NCBI GenBank assembly: GCA_016929795.1 | Contig: JAFGIA010000026.1 | Location: forward strand, 1-11,248 | Direction: 5' to 3' | Source of the DNA: Anaerolineae bacterium | GTDB taxonomy: Bacteria > Chloroflexota > Anaerolineae > JAAYZQ01 | DNA length: 11,248 nucleotides | In this document: piece after piece, positions 1 through 5,192 of the stretch | How the letters are laid out: the number at the start of each line of letters is the position of its first letter | Position numbering within the stretch: position 1 is the first letter of the stretch | Made by a program: the position numbers and the translations under genes | The notes under the pieces: generated by a model | What the model was told of the DNA's origin: nothing | Seen by the model: the letters and a program-made list of their open reading frames with translations, nothing else | Database searches by the model: none

Positions 1-185
1 ACCTCACGCTCCAGCTTGACCATCTCCAGCAGGCTTTTTCGTTTGGAGAAGCGGACCAACAGGTCAATGTCACTCTGGGCCGTGGCTTCGCCCCTCGCCA
101 TGGAGCCAAAGACGCCGACCATTTCTACGTCGTTACTTCGGCAAATCTCTTGGAGTTTCTTTGTATCAAAAGGTAACGGCTTCAT
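1..185 (-). CDS. MntA-type nucleotidyltransferase (NTP_transf_2), 3' end outside window
   Basis: The first 61 residues are visible; the gene continues past the left edge. Residues 27-43 carry the nucleotidyltransferase signature: G27-S28, A30-R31-G32-E33, then S38-D39-I40-D41, in which D39 and D41 would bind the catalytic metal. Family members transfer nucleotides to a partner. Minimal forms like this are usually the antitoxin half of MntA/HepT-type toxin-antitoxin pairs, in which MntA modifies the HEPN ribonuclease. The HEPN partner, if there is one, would lie left of the window and cannot be seen. The start at 185 is preceded by GAGG six bases upstream. A consensus promoter at 300-328 gives a leader of about 108 nt. 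Family assignment is firm; membership of a toxin-antitoxin pair is inference. Confidence 0.85.
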   Translation of the reverse strand, partial: MKPLPFDTKKLQEICRSNDVEMVGVFGSMARGEATAQSDIDLLVRFSKRKSLLEMVKLERE

Positions 186-299
186 TGAATACCTCGGAAC
201 GATCCCATCAACGCACCACTCGCCATATCACAGTCGCGAAGGATCTAGGCCATCAGCATGATTTGATCCTTCCTCGCCGGCAGATCACTTCGCACCCCG

Positions 300-328
300 A
301 TTATACAACAGGGTGTTCATTTTGACAA
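300..328 (-). promoter_or_regulatory. Sigma-70 promoter of the nucleotidyltransferase gene
   Basis: On the minus strand, -35 TTGTCA (328-323), a 17-base spacer and -10 TATAAT (305-300). The expected start is near 293. The block 298-332 is 29/35 identical to 4571-4605, the promoter of the UPF0175/DUF3368 unit. The leader contains a possible 4-codon ORF (259-245) with its own AGGAAGG. Confidence 0.75.
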
Positions 329-367
329 TAGCATTGCCACGAAGGTGGTAACGTGCAGCCACGTGTC

Positions 368-396
368 TTGACCGTGCTTCGAGCTGGTGCTATACT
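368..396 (+). promoter_or_regulatory. Sigma-70 promoter of the SWIM-type gene
   Basis: -35 TTGACC (368-373), 17-base spacer, -10 TATACT (391-396) with a TG one base before it (extended -10). It is followed by a ~37-nt leader to the ATG at 440, which has AGGTG eight bases upstream. The promoter is intact although the gene behind it is not. Confidence 0.7.
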
Positions 397-439
397 CGCA
401 TTGAATCGGACAGAAGAGTCGATGCGAGCAGGTGCTGTG

Positions 440-1625
440 ATGGGACTTCAGTTCACCGAATCGGATGTACGCCGGATGGCGCTGGACCAATCGTTTCAGC
501 AAAGTGCTCGTTCACTTTGAAGGGTGGTGGCCCGAGTGGGACGGGAACGGAGACGTATCGAGCGCTGTGTCTGACTGCATCGAGGGCCTTGCTGTCTGCC
601 TGGAGAAGGTAGAGGACGCGAAAACCCGGCAACCGTGGCTGGAAGTGTTGCTGGCAGCCTATTTCGAGGACGTTCGCCAGGGCGGCATCGACTATTTGGG
701 GTCGGCGGATGGTCATCTGCTTGAACAGGCCACGGACGAGGAGTGGCGCTGGATCGACAAAGAGGTACGCGAGGAAATCGACAGGCGCGAAAATTGGGGA
801 CGGACAACGCTGGTTGGCTTTCTCACCGCGCGGCTGGAGATGACCGGGCAAGAGAAAGAAGCCGACGACTTTGTCCTGGCCCATGGAACTGCTGAGCAGC
901 GGGCCTATCTGCTTCTGAATCGGGGCCGCATCGAAGAGGCAATCGAGGTCGCCCGCCAACATTTTGCCGGCCGGCCGGGACTGGTCATCGACTTTGCCAA
1001 CCGCCTGGAAGACGCCGGCCACGCAGAGACCGCCAGGGGCTATATGGCCGAGCAAGTAGACGACCCCTACGGCAGCCACTACCGGCTCTGGCTGGCCGCT
1101 CATTACGAGGAGCATGGCGACCTGGAGGCCGCGCTCGCCTTGCGGCAGCATCAATTTGAGAAAGAGCCTCGACACGAGATCTATCTGACCCTGCAACGGC
1201 TGGGGCAGCAGACCGGCGTCTGGGAACAGCTCCGCCCATCCCTGCTGGCCAGGCTCGATCCCCACCGCCACGCGTCGCTACTGATCACCATTGCCCTGGA
1301 CGAGGGCGACGTGGCCCGAGCACTGGACCTTGTGTCGCAGCCCAGGGTCTACTGTGACCCTGGAACCCTGGTGCGGGTGGCCCAGGCGGCGGAAGTAGAG
1401 CACCCCCTGGCTGCCCTCAAGATCTATTACGATCAGGCTGAGCGGGCCATAGCCGGTCGAAGCCGGGCCGCGTACGCGGTGGCGGCCGAGCGCCTGGCGC
1501 GGGTGCGCGATCTGCACCGGCAGCTAGGCGAAGAAAGCTTGTGGCAAGAGTACATCGCGCGGCTGCGCAACGAACACCGGCGCCTGCGGGCGCTGAAAGA
1601 AGAGCTGGACAGGGCAGGGTTGTGA
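440..1625 (+). pseudogene. SWIM zinc-finger family protein, internally deleted and frameshifted
   Basis: Two pieces of one gene appear to be joined in different frames. The ATG at 440 opens 26 codons (MGLQFTESDVRRMALDQSF...) that match the N-terminal start I recall for SWIM zinc-finger proteins, but they hit TGA at 518-520. From about 515 a second frame, open from 465 to the TGA at 1623-1625, encodes ~370 residues that look like the C-terminal helical-repeat part of the same family: EGWW near the join, WLEVLLAAYFED, GGIDY, TDEEWRWI, AEQRAYLLLNRGR and paired TPR-like helices to the end. The SWIM motif itself (CxCx(n)CxH) is absent: no Cys-rich region is found. An internal deletion with a frame change therefore fits. 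The first ATG in the second frame (465) has no Shine-Dalgarno. Family recognition is from memory. A short C-terminal-only protein could still be made. Confidence 0.65.
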
Positions 1626-1634
1626 ACGCTGGGC

Positions 1635-2449
1635 CTACAGCTCACACAGACCAGCGTGGCGCAGACGCCGGATCAACCCGGAACGCCGGCTGTATCGTTG
1701 GTAGAGGTTGTTGATTCGTGCCTGAAAGACGTCCTCTTCTCCCCGGTACTGCGCCAGGCCGCGCAGCTTGACCAGGAGCGCGACGGCCTCGTCGTAAGGC
1801 CGGGCCTGCATCTGCTCGATCAGCGACTCGACCTCGGCCCACGTTTCGGCCTCTCGCCGTGCCAGGGATTCCAGCTCGCCGATGCGCCTGGCTTCGACCT
1901 CCTCGGCGCGCCGCCGCTGCTCCTGCTTGCGCCGCTCGTCGGTCTGTCGCAAGAGCTGGCCTACCGTGCGCCGTGGGCGCAGCTCAGCATGGGACAACGG
2001 CAGCAGTTCACGGAGGCGGCGGTTGAGCCGGGTAGAAAGGTGTGGCTCGCTCTGAGCCAGCCGGCGCAAAAACGCATCCCGCTCCTCGGCGGGAAGCCGG
2101 GACAATGCCCTGTTCATCCAATCTTCCGGCTGCGGCTGCCTGTCGCCGCTCGCCTCGGTCGCCACCTGAATCAGCGTGTCGTCGATTTCAAAGAACTCGG
2201 CAAACCGACGCAGTGCAGGTGACAGGGTCCCGAGCCCTGGTGGCAGGGGTGGCTCGGGGACAGACTCCAGAAGATCCTCGACCTCCAGCACCTTGAGCCA
2301 GGCCAAGTAGAGCGTCCGGTAATCGCCCTGGAGAATATCATCCGGGGATGGGGGTCGACGCGACTGGACAGGGAAGCCACGGCCTGCTGCTCTTCGTCGG
2401 TCAGCGGCCGGTCGATGGCCTGGAATTCGTAGTACTGGTACTCGCTCAT
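1635..2449 (-). pseudogene. Conserved protein family starting MSEYQYYEFQA, internally deleted and frameshifted
   Basis: The ATG at 2449 overlaps the PIN stop codon (ATGA) and opens MSEYQYYEFQAIDRPLT followed by DEEQQAVASLSSR, the N-terminus I recall for a conserved family of unknown function of several hundred residues. After SSR (about 2360) the reading departs from the family. In that frame it continues only to a stop at 2171 with basic, shadow-like sequence. A second frame, recognisable from about 2341 (DDILQGDYRTLYLAWLK) to TAG at 1635, encodes the C-terminal part: a Pro-rich PEPPLPPGLG, FAEFFEIDD, then a highly charged helix rich in Glu/Arg (likely coiled coil) and a basic tail. The family's usual segment between these parts (aromatic, with a WG motif as I recall) is missing. 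The first start in the second frame is a TTG at 2306 without a Shine-Dalgarno. It converges with the SWIM-type gene, 9 bases apart. Confidence 0.6.
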
Positions 2450-2862
2450 TGGTGTCGCTCTAGCTTTTCGATCGGCACCTCGTCGGCGAGTTGAATCAGC
2501 TCCGGATCACCCGTAGCCAGCGTTGCGCCCAGGCTTTCGGCGGTTGCCAGAGCAAAGGCGTCGGCGTAGGAGATAGCGTGGTGCATCTTGTACCGGACAG
2601 CAGCCCAAACCGCATCGTTACTGGCAGAGACGATGGTGATGGGCAGGCGACGGATCTGCGCCAGGATCTCGGAAGCTTCCGCCTCGCCTCGCACCTTACC
2701 TACCCGGTACACGACCTCACCGAGATTGATGATCGATAAGAACAGTGCCGCTTCCTGGCCCTGCGCCTCTTCCAAAAGGTTCCGGACACGAGAAGCAGCC
2801 GGTTCTTCTCCCTGGAGAAAAGCGAGAACCGCCCAGGCATCAAGGACGAAGAGCGCGCTCAT
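2446..2862 (-). CDS. PIN-domain ribonuclease toxin (VapC-like)
   Basis: A 138-residue PIN domain. The four acidic residues that hold the metal in PIN nucleases are in place: D8 (LDAWAVLAFL), E49 (NLGEVVY), D101 (SYADAFALA) and D119 (ATGDPE). VapC toxins of this kind cleave RNA and are blocked by their antitoxin. The start at 2862 was chosen over an upstream frame extension (to 2928) because the extension has no PIN homology and overlaps the antitoxin heavily. With 2862 the PIN begins 23 bases inside the 3' end of the AbrB gene, a usual coupling for such pairs. The 3' end overlaps the next gene as ATGA. The toxin appears intact. Confidence 0.88.
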   Translation of the reverse strand: MSALFVLDAWAVLAFLQGEEPAASRVRNLLEEAQGQEAALFLSIINLGEVVYRVGKVRGEAEASEILAQIRRLPITIVSASNDAVWAAVRYKMHHAISYADAFALATAESLGATLATGDPELIQLADEVPIEKLERHQ

Positions 2863-3088
2863 GGTCCATCTCCTGATGATGTTCTCTTTCCAGGTCACCC
2901 AGCAGATCGCTGTTTGCGAAGCGGGCATACAACTGATCGACTGCCGAACGCGTGACCGGTTCCAACACGAGCCGATCTTTTTCTATTTCAAGGTGAAACT
3001 GGTCGCCTGGCTCCAGGCCGAGTTTCTCTCGCACTGATTTGGGAATGACCAACTGTCCCTTGGACGACATTCGAACCAAGACACCCAC
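2840..3088 (-). CDS. AbrB/MazE-type antitoxin
   Basis: An 82-residue protein with a SpoVT-AbrB swapped-hairpin domain at residues 7-46 (MSSKGQLVIPKSVREKLGL, PGDQF, LVLEPV), followed by a short charged tail that would wrap the PIN toxin. It should bind the promoter of its own operon and neutralise the PIN protein encoded just downstream. The GTG at 3088 is taken as the start because AGGAGGT lies nine bases upstream; the ATG at 3070 would be too far. The stop at 2840 lies within the PIN gene. The promoter at 3128-3156 fits. Confidence 0.88.
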   Translation of the reverse strand: MGVLVRMSSKGQLVIPKSVREKLGLEPGDQFHLEIEKDRLVLEPVTRSAVDQLYARFANSDLLGDLEREHHQEMDHERALRP

Positions 3089-3127
3089 GATCTTTTACCT
3101 CCTCAGACGCCTTACTCAACAAGCAGA

Positions 3128-3156
3128 ATTGTAAGCCAGACGAGGGCTTTTGTCAA
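3128..3156 (-). promoter_or_regulatory. Consensus sigma-70 promoter of the AbrB/PIN operon
   Basis: On the minus strand, -35 TTGACA (3156-3151), 17-base spacer, -10 TACAAT (3133-3128). The leader is about 33 nt. The -35 element overlaps the stop codon of the chimeric ORF at 3153 and lies just beyond the terminator at 3174-3213. Confidence 0.8.
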
Positions 3157-3542
3157 GAGCTGGAGCAAGAAAAAAGCCGTTGCCAGGCGCCCTGTGACAC
3201 CCGACAACGGCTTGTGTAGACAGCTTTGGCAACAGTATTTGTCTTATGCTGCTTGCTCCTGCAAATGTTTCCTAAATTTGTAGCCGTAGATTGGAATTGA
3301 TCCGTCAAAGATGGGTCTTGGTATGGTCCCCTCGTATCACCGGCCAACGCCTTGATACCGGGAACCTGGACCTCGATTGCTTCTACCCAGCGGCCGACTG
3401 TGGCCAACGCTTCCTGGTTGAGTATCCCGGCGCCATCGGATACTTGAAATGCGACCAGGATGCTGTACAGATTCAGCGCTTCTTCGCGAGAGCCCAGGTG
3501 CAGGGTCAACCGGGTTTTCTTGGGCTTTTTGCTCTTGGACAT
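3153..3542 (-). CDS. Small protein of unknown function with a chimeric C-terminal tail
   Basis: I do not recognise the family. The start at 3542 is chosen because GGAAGGAG ends four bases upstream; a longer frame to 3581 has no such site. Residues 1-83 look like a real protein: a basic N-terminus (SKSKKPKKTR), a short strand (LTLHLGS), then helices with NQEALATVGRWVEAIEV. From about residue 84 the frame enters the decayed copy of the 3' end of the Zn-ribbon/OB gene, in a different frame, and then reads through that copy's terminator to a TGA at 3153. The last ~46 residues are thus an accidental extension; the original stop was probably lost at the junction near 3292. It is the last gene of the UPF0175/DUF3368 unit. 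Confidence 0.5.
   Translation of the reverse strand: MSKSKKPKKTRLTLHLGSREEALNLYSILVAFQVSDGAGILNQEALATVGRWVEAIEVQVPGIKALAGDTRGPYQDPSLTDQFQSTATNLGNICRSKQHKTNTVAKAVYTSRCRVSQGAWQRLFSCSSS
3174..3213 (-). terminator. Rho-independent terminator
   Basis: On the minus strand AAGCCGTTG (3213-3205) pairs with CAACGGCTT (3182-3174) around a 22-base loop and runs directly into a T tract. It is the copy of the terminator at 4632-4674 and now ends the UPF0175/DUF3368 transcript. Confidence 0.75.
3244..3291 (-). pseudogene. 3' remnant of a second Zn-ribbon/OB (DUF35) gene
   Basis: Fifteen codons plus TAA, encoding IYGYKFRKHLQEQAA, identical but for one residue to the C-terminus of the intact gene at 4706-5113. 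The rest of the gene is absent. It overlaps the chimeric ORF in another frame. Confidence 0.8.
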
Positions 3543-3577
3543 GCGACTCCTTCCGGTGAGCGTAGATACGTCCGCCA

Positions 3578-3700
3578 TCACATCTGCCGCAGTCTCAGAA
3601 TCTGCCGCCCAGTCTCGCGCTCCAGGTTCTCCTGAGCGTAGGCCTCGGCCAACTCAGCGGCCTGCTGCAAACGTTGATCTCGATACTGCCCATAGTTCAT
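3578..3700 (-). CDS. 40-residue helical protein of unknown function
   Basis: The ATG at 3700 opens 40 codons beginning MNYGQYRDQRLQQAAELAEA and ending in QILRLRQM with TGA at 3578. It lies 21 bases after the DUF3368 stop and 35 bases before the next ORF, all on one strand, so it is likely part of the same transcript. A modest AGG sits two bases before the ATG. The sequence is rich in Gln, Glu, Ala and Arg with no Pro, predicting one long amphipathic helix. I do not recognise it. It could be an additional antitoxin-like or regulatory peptide, or a fragment of a larger gene. Confidence 0.5.
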   Translation of the reverse strand: MNYGQYRDQRLQQAAELAEAYAQENLERETGRQILRLRQM

Positions 3701-3721
3701 ACCTGTTCCCCGTGATCGCGT

Positions 3722-4234
3722 TTATGTCGAAAGCGAAGCCATCACTTGCTCGCAAAGCCTGGTCGCGATCCAAATATCCGGGCGCGCGGCGATTTCGTGA
3801 ATGAGCAATTCAACCTGATCGAGAGAAAGCAAGCCTGCTCGATACGCTCGGACGAGAATGCCCAGTGTGCCACATAGGTCCAGGCCCAGCCGGCGCGCTT
3901 CCGTCCTGGCGACCTCGTCGTCCAACAGGACCAAAGGGTCGGGAAACGACTGTGCCAGGGCCAACACTTCTGTCTCGCCGGGGTCGAGGATAACTGGAGG
4001 CACGTACGCAGATAACAGCGACTCAGGGACGTCGACGATGGGCCACTGATGACGTTGCCAGAATAACCTCACGGTGAGTGCTTCGGGTGCACCACGCACG
4101 AGTCCCTGTGTCACCACCTCGTCGTACACCGAACGTGGGATCTGGACTTCCTCGAACAGTCCGGACAGAAGGTGGAGCTGGTTCAGCTTTCCGAGAGCAA
4201 TCAGAGGGCCGGCATTTGACAGCACGACAGCCAT
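3722..4234 (-). CDS. DUF3368 PIN-like toxin
   Basis: A 170-residue protein of the DUF3368 branch of the PIN superfamily, whose members act as RNase toxins paired with UPF0175 antitoxins. Visible are the N-terminal strand with N7-A-G-P-L-I-A-L-G, E39 in SVYDEV, the LDPGETEVLALA stretch (84-94), the LLDDEVAR acid pair (D105/D106) and the GTLGILVRAYRAG block (122-134) typical of this branch. The first acidic position is Asn (N7), a variation I recall in some members. The ATG at 4234 is two bases after the antitoxin stop, so translation is probably coupled. The protein looks intact. Confidence 0.85.
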   Translation of the reverse strand: MAVVLSNAGPLIALGKLNQLHLLSGLFEEVQIPRSVYDEVVTQGLVRGAPEALTVRLFWQRHQWPIVDVPESLLSAYVPPVILDPGETEVLALAQSFPDPLVLLDDEVARTEARRLGLDLCGTLGILVRAYRAGLLSLDQVELLIHEIAARPDIWIATRLCEQVMASLST

Positions 4235-4236
4235 TT

Positions 4237-4509
4237 CTAGCCCAACTCTTCGGCCAGAGTCTCGGCACTGAAAGCGGGTTCCATGCCGCGTGCATACGCG
4301 TGACGAGCCAAGTCTGATCGGGACACGCCGGCTTGATGTGCGGCCGCACCAAAAGAGATCCCACCCCGCGCGTATCGCTCCAGCGCCTGTTCAACCTTGA
4401 ACTCGCGCAAACCACGCTCGAGTAGATCTACCAGAAGAGATTCCTCAACCGAATCCAACTCCCGTGCCAGAGAGTCTGGAACCGTCAAGGTTACTGATTC
4501 GCTTGCCAT
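4237..4509 (-). CDS. UPF0175 family antitoxin
   Basis: A 90-residue protein with an N-terminal strand (SVTLTVPDSLARELD) and the UPF0175 helix-turn-helix-like block at residues 41-76 (ALERYARGGISFGAAAHQAG, then VSRSDLARHAYARGM). Such proteins bind DNA and are encoded directly before DUF3368 toxins, as here. The ATG at 4509 is preferred over the GTG at 4512: GGGAGG lies four bases from the ATG but only one from the GTG. The operon promoter is at 4573-4601, and a palindrome at the expected transcription start is a candidate binding site for autoregulation. Confidence 0.85.
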   Translation of the reverse strand: MASESVTLTVPDSLARELDSVEESLLVDLLERGLREFKVEQALERYARGGISFGAAAHQAGVSRSDLARHAYARGMEPAFSAETLAEELG

Positions 4510-4572
4510 CACGCCTCCCTCTCGAACACTATTACCACCCGGCTATCGTTTCACCGTTCACGTTACGTGCCG

Positions 4573-4601
4573 ATTATACACTACAGTATTCATTTTGACA
4601 A
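4573..4601 (-). promoter_or_regulatory. Sigma-70 promoter of the UPF0175/DUF3368 unit, with palindromic operator
   Basis: On the minus strand, -35 TTGTCA (4601-4596), 17-base spacer, -10 TATAAT (4578-4573). The palindrome CACGT-T-ACGTG (4559-4569) sits on the expected start, near 4566, a usual place for an antitoxin to repress its own operon. The block is duplicated at 298-332. Confidence 0.75.
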
Positions 4602-4631
4602 CAGCGTGCTTTCTCTCAATAGCGGGAAAGG

Positions 4632-4674
4632 AAAAGCCGTTGCCACACGCCATTCGGCGCGCCCGACAACGGCT
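4632..4674 (-). terminator. Rho-independent terminator of the mevalonate operon
   Basis: On the minus strand AGCCGTTG (4674-4667) pairs with CAACGGCT (4642-4635), with an inner CGCC-GAAT-GGCG stem, followed by a short T tract. It lies 32 bases after the stop codon of the Zn-ribbon/OB gene. Confidence 0.7.
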
Positions 4675-4753
4675 CATGTACACAGGACTGGCAACAATAT
4701 TTGCCTTATGCTGCCTGCTCCTGCAAACGTTTCCTAAATTTGTAGCCGTAGAT
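4632..4753. repeat. Direct repeat copy 2: functional 3' end and terminator of the Zn-ribbon/OB gene
   Basis: Same-orientation partner of 3172-3291. This copy is continuous with the intact coding sequence. The loop of its terminator is two bases longer and contains an additional CGCC/GGCG stem. Similarity stops at both ends of the block. Confidence 0.85.
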
Positions 4754-5113
4754 GATCATGCCATCCTCACCCTCTTCGCGCAGCTTGCGGGTGACCATCT
4801 CGACGGACATGCCGATCTCAACTTGGTCATCGTCTACGTCCGTGAGCTGTGCCGTTAGCATCGGGCCTTCGTCCAGCTCGATCAGCGCCACGGTGTAGGG
4901 CACAAACTCTTCATAGCCCGACGGTGCCTGGTAGATCGTCGAATACGAATATACTTTGCCATTCCCACTAAATGTATATGGTTCGTACGCCGGCTTGTTG
5001 CACTCGGGACATACGTCGCGCGGGGGGAAGAGCTTGGCACCACATTTGTTGCATACCTCGCCAACCAGTGCATAGCGTTGGTTTCGAAGTCTCCAGTGTC
5101 GCGGAATGTTCAT
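4706..5113 (-). CDS. DUF35 Zn-ribbon/OB-fold CoA-binding protein of the HMG-CoA synthase complex
   Basis: A 135-residue protein. Residues 21-38 form a rubredoxin-like zinc ribbon (C21-x2-C24 and C35-x2-C38). The rest is an OB fold (KVYSYSTIYQAP, VPYTVALIELDEG, LTAQLTDVD, IGMSVEMVTRKL). In archaea this protein bridges acetoacetyl-CoA thiolase and HMG-CoA synthase and provides a shared CoA site, letting the intermediate pass between them. The gene order here (synthase, thiolase, DUF35) supports the same role. The start at 5113 has AGGAGG seven bases upstream. A promoter at 5137-5165 may give additional expression. Its last 15 codons and terminator are duplicated at 3172-3291. Confidence 0.9.
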   Translation of the reverse strand: MNIPRHWRLRNQRYALVGEVCNKCGAKLFPPRDVCPECNKPAYEPYTFSGNGKVYSYSTIYQAPSGYEEFVPYTVALIELDEGPMLTAQLTDVDDDQVEIGMSVEMVTRKLREEGEDGMIIYGYKFRKRLQEQAA

Positions 5114-5136
5114 TACAAATCCTCCTAATCAGGGTT

Positions 5137-5185
5137 ATTATAGCTGGTTATCCCCAGAATTTCAATGGTCCAATGGTCCTATTGG
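5137..5185 (-). promoter_or_regulatory. Internal promoter before the DUF35 gene with tandem 8-bp repeats
   Basis: On the minus strand, -35 TTGAAA (5165-5160), 17-base spacer, -10 TATAAT (5142-5137). Upstream and overlapping the -35 element are two adjoining copies of CAATGGTC (5163-5170, 5171-5178, plus-strand sense), and CCAAT/ATTGG inverted arms (5170-5174, 5181-5185). This is a position from which an activator or repressor could act. Confidence 0.65.
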
Positions 5186-5192
5186 CACACGA

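Larger units (their letters stand above)
3172..3291. repeat. Direct repeat copy 1: decayed 3' end and terminator of the Zn-ribbon/OB gene
   Basis: This ~120-bp block matches 4632-4753 in the same orientation. The match is near-perfect over 3244-3291 (two differences in 48 bases) and looser over the terminator, whose stems are the same. On the minus strand 3291-3244 encodes IYGYKFRKHLQEQAA and a TAA stop, the same C-terminus as the intact gene apart from His for Arg. No start or upstream part of the gene is present here. The two copies bracket about 1.34 kb carrying the UPF0175/DUF3368 unit. Confidence 0.85.

Noticed and set aside
453..1271. Long minus-strand open frame of 272 codons
   Set aside because: It lies entirely opposite the SWIM-type C-terminal frame, has shadow-like composition and no Shine-Dalgarno.
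1656..2296. Plus-strand open frames opposite the MSEYQYY-family gene
   Set aside because: Shadow frames; the minus-strand frame has the recognisable family sequence and coiled-coil composition.
2863..2928. N-terminal extension of the PIN protein
   Set aside because: It has no homology to PIN domains and lies fully within the AbrB gene. The ATG at 2862 starts directly at the first PIN strand.
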